Of a DNA stretch of 64,000 nucleotides, positions 51,938 through 61,205 are shown piece after piece (the first letter of the stretch is position 1; each line of letters begins with the position of its first letter). A program made the translations under genes and the position numbers. This DNA comes from 43-108 sp001915545. Lineage in GTDB: Bacteria; Bacteroidota; Bacteroidia; Bacteroidales; Bacteroidaceae. The stretch spans positions 1 through 64,000 of the forward strand of contig CABUGV010000012.1 of the NCBI GenBank assembly GCA_902491215.1, in the 5' to 3' direction. Below the pieces are notes generated by a model. That model saw only the letters and a list, made by a program, of their open reading frames with translations, was not told where the DNA came from and searched no databases.

Positions 51938-52675
51938 TTACATCATACGACGTTTCAGCATTTCTCTTGGAACTGTTCCGCCGGAGCTCTTTCCGCTGTT
52001 GTATTTGAATTCGGCATATTTGTAGCCGCTAGGTGATTTGTATTTCACTCTAATCTTAACATCCTTGCCTTCTGTGTCTGGAAGGTCTTTGATGCTGAAA
52101 GCTACAACTGCGTCGCCTATAGTTCCGTATGTATCGCCGGAGGCATTGTGGCGGAATTCCACTTCGTATGGATCTTCGCTGTTGGTGTTCGTGATCAGAT
52201 TTACGTAATGAGGTATTCCCGATGGTCCCCATATAGTTCTGAAACGAAGTGTGATGTATCCGTCTTCTACAATGGTGAACCAGTCGCCTATAAGTTCCAC
52301 CGGATCTGAACCGTATATGGAATCGTTCTTCTCTCCCATATTCGGAGCCGGTTGTTTGGTCAGTATGCAGTCAATCCAGTTTACTGTTACAGCAGCGTCG
52401 TAATCGCCGCTGTCATCATCAGTGTATGTGAAATTGGTGAAGGCTCTTACCTCTTTGTCGCCGAATGGCGATGTTGTCATGTTTATAGGCAGCAGAGTTG
52501 TCGAATCATCCAGCTGCAGGTAGGACGAGTTGCCTGATTCTGCATGCTTAACTGTCACTATTGCGTTCGGAAGATGGTAATTGTAGTCGTCGTCATTGTC
52601 GCACGACTGTGTTGCCAATGTTGCTGAAACGGCAATCAGGGATAAGATGCCCCATTTCTTGAAAGATGTTACCAT
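51938..52675 (-). CDS. NigD-like lipoprotein
   Basis: A 245-residue lipoprotein with lipobox TQSC (about residue 25), followed by an acidic CDNDDDYNYHLPNAIVTVK segment and two beta domains. This layout is that of NigD-like proteins of Bacteroidales, whose role is not known beyond an association with bacteriocin immunity for the name-giving member. Start chosen at ATG 52675 (MVTSFKKW), which gives a proper signal peptide; an upstream extension to 52741 crosses the promoter motif. Confidence 0.82.
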   Translation of the reverse strand: MVTSFKKWGILSLIAVSATLATQSCDNDDDYNYHLPNAIVTVKHAESGNSSYLQLDDSTTLLPINMTTSPFGDKEVRAFTNFTYTDDDSGDYDAAVTVNWIDCILTKQPAPNMGEKNDSIYGSDPVELIGDWFTIVEDGYITLRFRTIWGPSGIPHYVNLITNTNSEDPYEVEFRHNASGDTYGTIGDAVVAFSIKDLPDTEGKDVKIRVKYKSPSGYKYAEFKYNSGKSSGGTVPREMLKRRMM

Positions 52676-52725
52676 AAAATAGTTATGTTTTAGTTTAAAT
52701 ACTGTGTAATATTTAAATGAGGGAT

Positions 52726-52742
52726 TTGCATAACCTTGCATC
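52726..52742 (-). promoter_or_regulatory. Candidate ECF promoter motif, copy 2
   Basis: On the minus strand GATGCAAGGTTATGCAA lies 51 nt before the NigD-like start. It matches the copy upstream of the DUF4840-sigma operon apart from one extra A, with a following CTCATTTA at nearly the same distance. Confidence 0.55.
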
Positions 52743-52795
52743 TGTAAATGCTAATTAAAGTTAATCAGTCTGTGTGCTCTGCCGATTTCGATATC

Positions 52796-52860
52796 GCGAG
52801 GGCTCATCTTTTTATTTGCGAGCGCCTGAAAATTTATTTTCGAGCCCTCGCAATTTATTT
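52796..52860. repeat. GCGAGGGCTC hairpin element, copy 2
   Basis: GCGAGGGCTC at 52796-52805 is the exact reverse complement of 52842-52851, and A/T-rich TTTATTT follows each arm. The middle holds a third GCGAGCGC piece. It shares arm sequence and layout with 31288-31351, so it is a dispersed element. The rest of 52742-53158 shows no gene. Confidence 0.7.
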
Positions 52861-53158
52861 TATAGTTAACCGGTTGTGGCGTTTCTTGATTCTTAAATGC
52901 TGATCTGACTGAACTGCTTGGGATGATGTGCTGTAATGTTGCGGTGTTGTATTCTTTGAACGTGATGTCTGTGACAGATGTGCCGGTGGCTATTTTTTCT
53001 TGTCTGATTGTGGCTCGTTTTCGTAGTTGACTTTTGTCAAGATATTTCGAATGTTCACGATTTTCTTGTGAATAATGCTTATTTATAATGGATTATATCG
53101 AAATCGAACTGAAAAAATCCGAGCGGTTGTGAACAAATGCTAAAATGAATCGGGTCGG

Positions 53159-53190
53159 TTTGCATGCCTCCAAAAAAATAACTAAGTTTG
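53159..53190 (+). promoter_or_regulatory. Promoter of ndk
   Basis: TTTG at 53159-53162 and TAAGTTTG at 53183-53190 are 20 bp apart, an excellent -33 / -7 pair. Transcription would start near 53198, about 40 nt before the start codon. Confidence 0.7.
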
Positions 53191-53239
53191 CAATTGGTGA
53201 TTGAAAACACACTCGTTGATAAATTCTTTTTATTCTATG

Positions 53240-53701
53240 ATGGAGAAGACATTGGTCATCCTCAAGCCGTGTGCCGTACAGCGTGCCTTGGTCGGCGAGG
53301 TGACAGCCAGATTTGAACGCAAGGGTTTGCGCCTTGCAGGTATGAAGATGATGCAGCTCGATGATGCGCTGCTGAGTGAACATTATTCTCATCTGGCGGA
53401 CAAGCCGTTCTTCCAGAGGGTGAAAGATTCTATGATGGTGTGTCCGGTCATCTGCTGCTGCTACGAAGGCGTTGATGCAGTTGAGACTGTGAGACTTATG
53501 ACTGGTTCGACCACGGGGCGCAAGGCTGCTCCTGGTACAATAAGAGGTGATTTCAGTATGAGCTTCCAGGAAAATATCATACATGCGTCGGACTCGAGAG
53601 AAACAGCTGAGATTGAGTTAAAGAGATTTTTCAAACCTGAGGAGATTTTTGATTATACACCTGCAACGGCGCAGTATCTTTACGCCAGCGATGAATTTTG
53701 A
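53240..53701 (+). CDS. ndk: Nucleoside diphosphate kinase
   Basis: A 153-residue enzyme that exchanges the gamma-phosphate between nucleoside tri- and diphosphates. MEKTLVILKP starts the family core. The phospho-histidine is H115 in NIIHASDS. A methionine codon just before (53237) is equally possible. Single gene with its own promoter. Confidence 0.95.
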   Translation: MEKTLVILKPCAVQRALVGEVTARFERKGLRLAGMKMMQLDDALLSEHYSHLADKPFFQRVKDSMMVCPVICCCYEGVDAVETVRLMTGSTTGRKAAPGTIRGDFSMSFQENIIHASDSRETAEIELKRFFKPEEIFDYTPATAQYLYASDEF

Positions 53702-53750
53702 TACCTCCCCTATTCCCTCGTGAAGAGAGAACAAAAAACTGACAAAACCC

Positions 53751-54728
53751 GTGAATTTCAAAACAATCAAAAGAACAATAGGTACGGCCATGCTTATCGT
53801 ATTGGCCACAGGAGCAACGGCACAGGACTTGATTTCGCGACAGGCTCCGTCGGATAGACGAATGAAGGATGTTGAAAACATCAAGCTTAAGAATCTCATA
53901 GAGAAAGAAGATCTTAATAATCCTGCGTCATACATATATTCTAATTGGGAAAATAACTCTCTTCGAGGCGTTGAAGGAAGGGTCGGAGCAAACTTCAAGA
54001 TTGACCTTAGAGGTTTCTGCATGCCGACACCAAGCCGTAAAATCACTTCGAAATTCGGATATAGATGGAGAAGAATCCATGAAGGACTAGATATAAAGGT
54101 TTATACCGGAGATACCATTGTGGCAGCTTTTGACGGAAAGGTTAGAATGGTGAAGTACGAGCGTAGAGGATATGGTTACTATGTCGTAATTCGTCATCCT
54201 AACGGACTTGAGACTCTTTACGGCCATTTGAGCAAGCAACTTGTTAAGGAAAATCAGATTGTCAAGGCTGGAGAAGTTATCGGTCTGGGTGGAAATACAG
54301 GACGTTCTAATGGTTCCCACCTGCATTTTGAAACACGTCTTTTGGGGGCTCCTATAAATCCTGCATTGTTGTTTGATTTTGAAAATCAGGACGTAACAGG
54401 CGATTTCTACGTTTCGAAACTCGGTGAAATGAAGCGTGGAGACTGGGCTTCGCTGGAAGTGGCTTCAGAAGATAAATACGCTTCTGCCGAAGAGGTGAAA
54501 GAAGCTGAAAAAGTTGAGGCTTCAACTGCTGTAAAGCCTGAAACTAAGACAGTTGTTTCAAAGAAAAAATCTTCAGGAAACTCTAGAAGAACATATAGAG
54601 TCAAGAGCGGTGACAGTTTGTATACAATTGCGCGCAAGCAGGGAACTACCGTGAAGAAATTGTGCGAACTGAATAATCTCAGTCCTAAGTCTATTATACG
54701 CAAGGGACAGGTTATCAGATGTTCTTGA
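53751..54728 (+). CDS. M23 family peptidase with LysM domain
   Basis: A 325-residue exported peptidoglycan hydrolase. A GTG start at 53751 gives a signal peptide (about 1-24). The M23 domain (about 85-210) has the zinc ligands H110 and D114 (HEGLD) and H192 in HLHFE, all present, so it should be an active endopeptidase. An Ala/Lys/Glu-rich linker leads to a C-terminal LysM repeat (about 281-325, YRVKSGDSLYTIARKQG) for peptidoglycan binding. No nearer ATG would keep a signal peptide. Confidence 0.92.
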   Translation: MNFKTIKRTIGTAMLIVLATGATAQDLISRQAPSDRRMKDVENIKLKNLIEKEDLNNPASYIYSNWENNSLRGVEGRVGANFKIDLRGFCMPTPSRKITSKFGYRWRRIHEGLDIKVYTGDTIVAAFDGKVRMVKYERRGYGYYVVIRHPNGLETLYGHLSKQLVKENQIVKAGEVIGLGGNTGRSNGSHLHFETRLLGAPINPALLFDFENQDVTGDFYVSKLGEMKRGDWASLEVASEDKYASAEEVKEAEKVEASTAVKPETKTVVSKKKSSGNSRRTYRVKSGDSLYTIARKQGTTVKKLCELNNLSPKSIIRKGQVIRCS

Positions 54729-54761
54729 TGGATAATGGCAGTGTTTTGACGTTCACATATA

Positions 54762-54793
54762 GGCCCGGCTATGTAAGTCGGGCCATTTTTGTT
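54762..54793 (+). terminator. Terminator after the M23 gene
   Basis: GGCCCG at 54762-54767 pairs with CGGGCC at 54779-54784, followed by ATTTTTGTT. Confidence 0.8.
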
Positions 54794-54835
54794 CAGTTTT
54801 TTCGTCAGCCTGCTCTTTAGGACGATAAAAAGTAT

Positions 54836-54843
54836 TAACTTTG
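54836..54843 (+). promoter_or_regulatory. Candidate -7 box for the DUF1599 gene
   Basis: TAACTTTG matches the TAnnTTTG consensus. The -33 element is weak. Start codon at 54866. Confidence 0.5.
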
Positions 54844-54865
54844 TGAGTGTATTAAATTGGCATAA

Positions 54866-55462
54866 ATGAAGGTTTCGGATAAAAAGATGATTTGTGAGGA
54901 TACGGAAGAGCAGTTCAAGCTGATAATGGCAAAATGTCGCGATACATTTTCCAAGAAGCTTCATGACTACGGATGTGCTTGGAGAATAATGCGTCCGATA
55001 TCTGTGACAGACCAGATACTCATTAAGGCCAATCGCATCAGAAGCCTTGAGGTCAAGGGGGTATCGCTGGTGGGTGAAGGCATATATCCTGAATTCATGG
55101 CCATCGTGAACTACGGTATAATCGGACTTATACAGCTTGAGTTCGGTTATGCGGAACGTGAGGATATGACCGACGAGGAGGCGCTTGCCAATTATGACAA
55201 GTATGCGCAGAAAGCATTGGAACTGATGCTTCGTAAGAATCATGATTACGATGAAGCATGGCGGGCGATGCGTGTAAGTTCGTACACGGATCTTATCCTT
55301 ATGAAGATTTACAGAACAAAGCAGATTGAAGGTAATGGCGGAAAGACTCTCGTTTCTGAGGGTATAGATGCCAATTACATGGATATGATAAATTATTCTG
55401 TCTTCGGACTTATAAAGTTGGAGTTCGGAGACGATAATGATGCAGCCGGCGTTCAGCAGTAA
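54866..55462 (+). CDS. DUF1599 domain-containing protein
   Basis: A 198-residue soluble protein built from two similar halves: KKLHDYGCAWRIMRPISVTD at about 34 and RKNHDYDEAWRAMRVSSYTD at about 128. Each has the DYG/DYDxAWRxMR motif of DUF1599 domains. The fold is probably helical, related to nucleotide pyrophosphatases; function unknown. Nine bases separate its stop from the next gene's likely start region, so they are co-transcribed. Confidence 0.9.
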   Translation: MKVSDKKMICEDTEEQFKLIMAKCRDTFSKKLHDYGCAWRIMRPISVTDQILIKANRIRSLEVKGVSLVGEGIYPEFMAIVNYGIIGLIQLEFGYAEREDMTDEEALANYDKYAQKALELMLRKNHDYDEAWRAMRVSSYTDLILMKIYRTKQIEGNGGKTLVSEGIDANYMDMINYSVFGLIKLEFGDDNDAAGVQQ

Positions 55463-55477
55463 ACGGAGTGTTTGGTT

Positions 55478-56839
55478 ATGAGCGGTAAAATCAGAAATAT
55501 TCTTGTTAGGGCGATTGTCAACGTTTGCCGTATGATACTTGCCGCTACGTTCATATTTTCCGGTTTTGTCAAAGCCAATGATCCGTATGGAACAGCTTAT
55601 AAGCTTCAGGACTATCTGACTGCTTTCGGCTTTGCAGACATTCCGAACTTCCTAGTGTTTGCTATGGCTGTAGTTGTGGCCATGGTAGAATTCACGATGG
55701 GTATATACCTGCTGTTCGGCATAAGCAGAAGTGCCATCTCGAAGCTGGTGCTGTTTTTCATGTCGTTCATGACTCTGCTGACGGTATATATCTACATCTA
55801 CGATCCTGTTAAGGATTGCGGTTGTTTCGGCGATGCAATTGTGCTGACAAACTTTGAGACACTGCTTAAGAATATAGTTCTTCTTGGAGCTGCTGTCGTG
55901 TTAGTACGTAAGCCCGAACATCAGGTTGAGTTCGTGAGCTCGAATTTTGCATGGCTGGTTTCTCTGTACGCAGTCGTTTTCGTACTGGGATTTTCGGTGG
56001 CTTGCATACGCAACCTTCCGTTCATAGATTACCGGCCGTTCCATATCGGAGCAAACATAAGAGAAGCTGTAGAGCTTCCCGACAGTCTGATGCCGGTGTA
56101 CGAGGCGCGTATCGTTTATGAACGCAATGGTGAAAGGCTCGAACTCCTTCCTGAGGATGACGATCCGGACAGCACATGGACTTATGTGGAGACAACCCGA
56201 AAGCTTGTAAAGGCTGGGGGAGTGCCTGATGTGCAGAACCTGTATATGGAGGATCCGCAGTCTGATTTCGATTTGTCGGAAATGATATTGGAAGATGAGG
56301 GATACACGTTCCTTCTTATTTCTCCGAATCTGAAAAATGCCGACGACAGCAATGTCGATCTTATCAATGAGGCCTACGACTATGCAGTTGAAAAAGGATA
56401 TGCTTTTTATTGCCTTACTGCTTCAGACTCGACCGACCGACAGTATTGGGTTGAACATACCGGTGCTGAATATGGATTTTTGCGGAGCGACGAGCTGACT
56501 CTGAAAACCATAGTACGGTCCAATCCGGGATTGGTTCTGATGAGGAACGGTGTCATCGTGAATAAATGGAGCAGTTTTGACCTTCCTGACGAGTACGAAC
56601 TTAATGGCAGATTGGAAGATATTCCTGCAGGGAAAATCCATTATGTACCGCTGGAGCGCAAATTGGCTTATGTGCTGATGCTGTTTTTTGTTCCGCTCTT
56701 CGTCCTGACGCTGTTGGACAGAATGGCAATGGGATGGTCGTTCTACAGGCGAATGAAAAGAAAGACTGAAGAATTGAATCTTGATGAAATAGAGAAAAAT
56801 ATCCACAATACGTTTAACTCTAAAAATAAAGAAAAATGA
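55478..56839 (+). CDS. BT_3928-type DoxX/MauE-like membrane protein
   Basis: A 453-residue inner-membrane protein. Four N-terminal membrane segments form a DoxX/MauE-like unit, with the conserved VKDCGCFGDAI loop carrying two cysteines near residue 112. A fifth segment follows, then a large extracytoplasmic thioredoxin-like region (about 200-390) and a final C-terminal segment. The family may handle disulfide or quinone redox chemistry; unproven. ATG 55478 chosen over an in-frame TTG at 55472. Its stop overlaps the tpiA start (ATGA). Confidence 0.85.
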   Translation: MSGKIRNILVRAIVNVCRMILAATFIFSGFVKANDPYGTAYKLQDYLTAFGFADIPNFLVFAMAVVVAMVEFTMGIYLLFGISRSAISKLVLFFMSFMTLLTVYIYIYDPVKDCGCFGDAIVLTNFETLLKNIVLLGAAVVLVRKPEHQVEFVSSNFAWLVSLYAVVFVLGFSVACIRNLPFIDYRPFHIGANIREAVELPDSLMPVYEARIVYERNGERLELLPEDDDPDSTWTYVETTRKLVKAGGVPDVQNLYMEDPQSDFDLSEMILEDEGYTFLLISPNLKNADDSNVDLINEAYDYAVEKGYAFYCLTASDSTDRQYWVEHTGAEYGFLRSDELTLKTIVRSNPGLVLMRNGVIVNKWSSFDLPDEYELNGRLEDIPAGKIHYVPLERKLAYVLMLFFVPLFVLTLLDRMAMGWSFYRRMKRKTEELNLDEIEKNIHNTFNSKNKEK

Positions 56840-57594
56840 GAAAGAAAATCGTAGCAGGTAACTGGAAGATGAATCTTAATCTTCAGGAAGGTGTTGCACT
56901 TGCAAAGGAACTCAACGAGGCTCTTGCAGCTGACAAACCAAATTGTGATGTTATAATCTGCACTCCGTTCATACACCTTGCTTCTGTAGCACAGGTTCTC
57001 GACCAGAACGTTATCGGTCTTGGTGCTGAAAACTGTGCAGACAAGGCTAAGGGTGCTTTCACTGGTGAAGTTTCTGCAGAGATGGTTAAGTCTACAGGTG
57101 CACAGTACGTAATTCTCGGCCACTCTGAGCGTCGTGAATACTACAAGGAAACTCCAGAAATCCTGAAGGAGAAAGTTCAGCTTGCACTTGCTAACGGACT
57201 GAAGGTTATTTTCTGTATCGGCGAGAGCCTTGAGGAGCGTGAGGCTAACAAGCAGAACGAAGTTGTTAAGGCTGAGCTCGAAGGATCTGTATTCAACCTT
57301 TCAGCTGAGGACTTCAGCAAAATCATCGTTGCTTACGAACCAATCTGGGCTATCGGTACAGGTAAGACTGCTACTGCTGAGCAGGCTGAAGAAATACACG
57401 CATACATCCGTTCTTGCATTGCTGAGAAGTACGGTGCTGAGGTTGCTGAGAACACTTCAATTCTTTATGGTGGTTCTTGCAAGGCTTCAAATGCTCCTGA
57501 GCTTTTCGCAAAGGCAGACATCGACGGTGGACTCATTGGCGGTGCTTCTTTGAAAGCTGCTGACTTCAAGGGCATTATCGACGCATGGAAATAA
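56836..57594 (+). CDS. tpiA: Triosephosphate isomerase
   Basis: A 252-residue glycolytic enzyme that interconverts dihydroxyacetone phosphate and glyceraldehyde 3-phosphate. Active-site residues are N9 and K11 (GNWKMN), H96 (GHSERR) and E168 (AYEPIWAIGTGK). The phosphate-binding YGGS and GGLIGGASL segments are also present. Start overlaps the preceding stop by four bases. Followed by a strong terminator. Confidence 0.97.
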   Translation: MRKKIVAGNWKMNLNLQEGVALAKELNEALAADKPNCDVIICTPFIHLASVAQVLDQNVIGLGAENCADKAKGAFTGEVSAEMVKSTGAQYVILGHSERREYYKETPEILKEKVQLALANGLKVIFCIGESLEEREANKQNEVVKAELEGSVFNLSAEDFSKIIVAYEPIWAIGTGKTATAEQAEEIHAYIRSCIAEKYGAEVAENTSILYGGSCKASNAPELFAKADIDGGLIGGASLKAADFKGIIDAWK

Positions 57595-57622
57595 TTGATA
57601 CATTTATGCGTCATACCATTTG

Positions 57623-57670
57623 AGGACAAGGGCCTGCCGTGTTTCGCGGCAGGCATTGTCCTTCTTTTTG
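57623..57670 (+). terminator. Terminator after tpiA
   Basis: AGGACAA at 57623-57629 pairs with 57656-57662 and, inside, GCCTGCCG pairs with CGGCAGGC (57632-57653), followed by TCTTTTTG. Strong intrinsic terminator. Confidence 0.88.
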
Positions 57671-57680
57671 TTTTTCCACA

Positions 57681-58202
57681 ATGTTATTTTTCAGATATAT
57701 GTTTAGACGTTTCTTGATGCTTGTGCTGATAGCGGCTCCTGCAGCATCAGCTTTTGCGCAAACCGGTTTTATCGAGCGTGTACAAGAGCCTGTGAAAGGG
57801 AAGGGTACAGTGACAATCAATCAGGATCAAAGGCTTACGAACATAATAAACGGCCTGGGACTTCCTGAAGTTTCAACACAAAGCACTGATGCTGAAACCT
57901 CGAACGTGCAGCCAGGAATCCAGTCGGGCAAGAAGGTAAAGGCCCGCGGTTATAGAATTCAGGTTTATTGGGGAGGAAGCCAGCGTATTGACCAGACCAA
58001 GGCTATGAATGCCGGAAACAAGGTGACAAGCATTTTCCCGGAATTGGAGGCTTACACTTCATTCGAATCACCGCATTGGCGTTGCCGTGTGGGCGATTTT
58101 GTGTCCAGACAGGATGCTGTTGAGTACCTTGCCAAGATGCGTGAGGCAAATTTGGGCTCCGGTGCAATGATTGTAAGAAGCGAAATATTCGTATATCAGT
58201 GA
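57681..58202 (+). CDS. SPOR domain protein
   Basis: A 173-residue exported protein. Signal peptide (about 1-27, cleavage after FAQ), a short linker, and a C-terminal SPOR-like domain (about 90-173, with KARGYRIQVYWGGSQRIDQT and WRCRVGDFVSRQDAVEYLAKM), which binds denuded peptidoglycan at division sites. Start at 57681, just after the tpiA terminator; ATG 57699 is possible. Confidence 0.82.
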   Translation: MLFFRYMFRRFLMLVLIAAPAASAFAQTGFIERVQEPVKGKGTVTINQDQRLTNIINGLGLPEVSTQSTDAETSNVQPGIQSGKKVKARGYRIQVYWGGSQRIDQTKAMNAGNKVTSIFPELEAYTSFESPHWRCRVGDFVSRQDAVEYLAKMREANLGSGAMIVRSEIFVYQ

Positions 58203-58281
58203 TGTTTAGGTTTTAATTGTATATCTGTGTAGAAAGGTATTTTTGACACTGCAGATATGTGTTATAAGAAATTTTTGAATA

Positions 58282-58854
58282 ATGGAATATGATGCTAAGA
58301 TTGAAGAACTGAAAGCTTGCTGCAGACGGCAGTTGGAAGTGATCGGCGAAGACGTTGAACGCGAAGGATTGGTGAAAACCCCTGAACGTGTGGCAAAAGC
58401 CATGCTTGAGTTTACACGGGGATATTCCATGGATCCTGTTGAAGTCTTGAATTCTGCCAAGTTCAAAGAGGACTATTCCAGCATGGTTATTGTTAAGGAT
58501 ATAATCTTCTATTCGCTCTGTGAGCATCACATGCTTCCGTTTTACGGCAAGGCGCACGTGGCATATATTCCAAATGGATATATTACAGGACTGAGCAAGA
58601 TTGCCCGCGTGGTTGATATCTTTTCACACCGCTTGCAGGTGCAGGAGCGTATGACTATGCAGATACGCGAAGCCATCGAAAAGGCCCTCAATCCGCTGGG
58701 CGTGATGGTTGTCGTTGAGGCTCACCACATGTGCATGCAGATGCGTGGAGTGGAAAAGCCGGACTCTTTGACCACTACTGCCGATTATTCAGGCAAGTTC
58801 TGTGACGCAGAAACACGGCGCGATTTCTTCAGCCGTGTAGAGTTTGAACGTTGA
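58282..58854 (+). CDS. folE: GTP cyclohydrolase I
   Basis: A 190-residue enzyme of the first step of tetrahydrofolate synthesis. Zinc ligands C80 and H83 (CEHHMLPF) and C151 (AHHMCMQMRG) are present, as are GLSKIARVVD and the C-terminal TTADYSGKF region. Normal length. Confidence 0.96.
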   Translation: MEYDAKIEELKACCRRQLEVIGEDVEREGLVKTPERVAKAMLEFTRGYSMDPVEVLNSAKFKEDYSSMVIVKDIIFYSLCEHHMLPFYGKAHVAYIPNGYITGLSKIARVVDIFSHRLQVQERMTMQIREAIEKALNPLGVMVVVEAHHMCMQMRGVEKPDSLTTTADYSGKFCDAETRRDFFSRVEFER

Positions 58855-58938
58855 TAAGCGGTTATTATATAGCATCATAGTTACTGCATTCGCAGGTGCG
58901 GTGATGCTTCATTTTTTTATGTTTGATGTAAAGGACAT

Positions 58939-61140
58939 ATGGATCAGTCGACAATAGATAGAATCATTGATGCTGCTGACATTGTAGATGTTGTGTCGGG
59001 GTATGTAACGCTTAGGCGAGCCGGTGCCAGCTACAAGGGATTGTGTCCTTTTCATGACGACAAGACGCCTTCTTTTTATGTCTCCCCTTCGAAAGGCCTT
59101 TGCAAGTGTTTCAGCTGTGGAAAGGGTGGCAACGTGGTCCATTTCATTATGGAAGAGGAACAGTTGTCATATTACGAAGCCCTTAAATTTCTTGCCAAGA
59201 AATACGGCATCGAAGTCGAAGATCGTCAGCTTACCGATGAAGAGCGTCTGCAGCAGAATGAACGCGAAAGTATGTTTGCCGTCAATGAGTGGGCAAGCAA
59301 CTATTTCCACGATACAATGATGTCTACCGATGATGGGCGCAGTATTGGTCTTGCCTATTTCCGCACTCGAGGTTTCCGCGACGACATCATAGAGAAATTC
59401 AAACTCGGCTTTTGTCTTCCGTCCTATGACGCAATGTCAAAGGCCGCTGTGAAAAAAGGGTTCCGCGAAGATTTTATTGTGAAGACAGGTCTTGCTTTCC
59501 GACGCGATGACGGAACCCTGAGAGACCGCTACCGCGACAGAGCCATATTCCCATGGTTCGCCGTCAGCGGAAAGATTGTAGCCTTTGGCGGACGTGTGCT
59601 CGATGCGCGCACCAAGGGCGTCAACCAGAAGTATATCAACTCGCCCGAGTCCGATATATTCCATAAGAGCCGTGAGCTCTACGGCATTTTCCAGGCAAAG
59701 AAGGCTATAGCCAAGGAAGACCGCGTATTTATGGTCGAAGGTTATACCGATGTTATATCCATGCACCAGTGCGGAATAGAAAATGTCGTGGCAAACTCCG
59801 GTACGGCTCTGAATGTGGCGCAGATAAAACTGCTCCACCGATTCACCTCCAATATTACTCTGCTTTACGATGGTGACAGTGCTGGCATTCACGCCGCATT
59901 GCGAGGCACCGACATGCTTCTGGCCGAAGGAATGCACGTCAAGATTCTTCTTCTGCCCGACGGCGACGACCCCGACAGTTTTGCGCGCAAGCATACTTCC
60001 GAGGATTTCAAGGCATACATAGATGCCCATCAGACCGACTTCATCATCTTCAAGACAAATCTGCTTATGGAGGAAGCCGGACGCGACCCTATAAAGCGTG
60101 CCCAGCTTATAAGTGATATTGTCAAGAGCATAGCTGTTATTCCTGAAGAGATAACGCGTGCAGTGTATATCCGTGAGACATCGCAGATGCTTAATGTCGA
60201 GGAACGCATATTGCTGAACGAAACGGAGAAAATCCGTAAGCAGGAATTGGAACGCCTTGCACGTGAACGGGAGCGCATGAAAGAAAGTGGCGACGCTGCC
60301 AGCCGTCCGACTTCTGTTCCGTCCGATGCCGCATCTTCATCTGCACCTCAGCAGATTCCAGAAAATGCAGTTCCTTCGTCCGTTGCAGGTGATGCTCCTG
60401 CAGAAATCTCGCCATTGCCTACAGAAATCCCTGCTGATTTATATCCGAATGTGGCATATCCCCCTCAGAATGGAGTTCCGGAAGCTTTGCCCCCAGCCGA
60501 TTCAGTGCCTTTGCCGGATGCAGAGCCAAAACCGGTCTATCTTGAAGCTCAGAAAACCCCGGCAGACAGCAGTAAATATTTCCGCAACAACCGCTTTATC
60601 GAACTTGAAGGTCTTATTATGACCCTCGTCGTTCGCTACGGCGAATGTGAAATCAGTGGCGAAGACGCCGAAGGCAATGCTGTGTCGGTCAAGGTGGTAG
60701 ACTATGTTTGCCAGGAACTCGAAGGCGACGGTCTTCAGCTTCAGCATCCGCTCTATAGACAGATGCTCGACGAAGCCCGCAACCATTCGTCTGAAGTCGA
60801 TTTCAAACCGTCTCGCATGTTTCTCAGCAGTCCTTCTCTCGAGGTCAGCCGTACAGCCGCCGATATGCTCAGCGAACGCTATCAGCTCAGTTCGCTCTAT
60901 GCCAAGCAGGAAGTACCTACAGAGCGCGAACAGCTCGATGCACTCATTGTCCACCTGATGTTCGATTATAAATTGGCAGTAGTCAATGCCGAGCTCAAGA
61001 GCACCCAGGAAGCCTTGCGCGACCCAGCCGTACTGGCAGATATGGACAAGTGCGCCGCAATATTGAAGAAAAACATGATGATAAAAAATATACAGCAGAA
61101 ACTGGCGCGCCATGTCGGCGACCGCGTTCTGCTGAAATGA
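58939..61140 (+). CDS. dnaG: DNA primase
   Basis: A 733-residue primase. The N-terminal zinc-binding domain has C36, H39, C57 and C60 (CPFHDDKTPSF ... CFSCGKGG). The catalytic core has the TOPRIM motif MVEGYTDVI (E267) and LLYDGDSAG. A long Pro/Ala/Ser-rich linker (about 445-540) joins the C-terminal helicase-interaction domain (about 545-733). The linker is longer than in E. coli DnaG (581 residues), as is common in Bacteroidetes. Confidence 0.95.
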   Translation: MDQSTIDRIIDAADIVDVVSGYVTLRRAGASYKGLCPFHDDKTPSFYVSPSKGLCKCFSCGKGGNVVHFIMEEEQLSYYEALKFLAKKYGIEVEDRQLTDEERLQQNERESMFAVNEWASNYFHDTMMSTDDGRSIGLAYFRTRGFRDDIIEKFKLGFCLPSYDAMSKAAVKKGFREDFIVKTGLAFRRDDGTLRDRYRDRAIFPWFAVSGKIVAFGGRVLDARTKGVNQKYINSPESDIFHKSRELYGIFQAKKAIAKEDRVFMVEGYTDVISMHQCGIENVVANSGTALNVAQIKLLHRFTSNITLLYDGDSAGIHAALRGTDMLLAEGMHVKILLLPDGDDPDSFARKHTSEDFKAYIDAHQTDFIIFKTNLLMEEAGRDPIKRAQLISDIVKSIAVIPEEITRAVYIRETSQMLNVEERILLNETEKIRKQELERLARERERMKESGDAASRPTSVPSDAASSSAPQQIPENAVPSSVAGDAPAEISPLPTEIPADLYPNVAYPPQNGVPEALPPADSVPLPDAEPKPVYLEAQKTPADSSKYFRNNRFIELEGLIMTLVVRYGECEISGEDAEGNAVSVKVVDYVCQELEGDGLQLQHPLYRQMLDEARNHSSEVDFKPSRMFLSSPSLEVSRTAADMLSERYQLSSLYAKQEVPTEREQLDALIVHLMFDYKLAVVNAELKSTQEALRDPAVLADMDKCAAILKKNMMIKNIQQKLARHVGDRVLLK

Positions 61141-61205
61141 TGCCTGAGGCGCCGTGGCATAAGCCTCTGACGCCTGATGGCCTGAATATAAGTAAGACAA
61201 CATAT

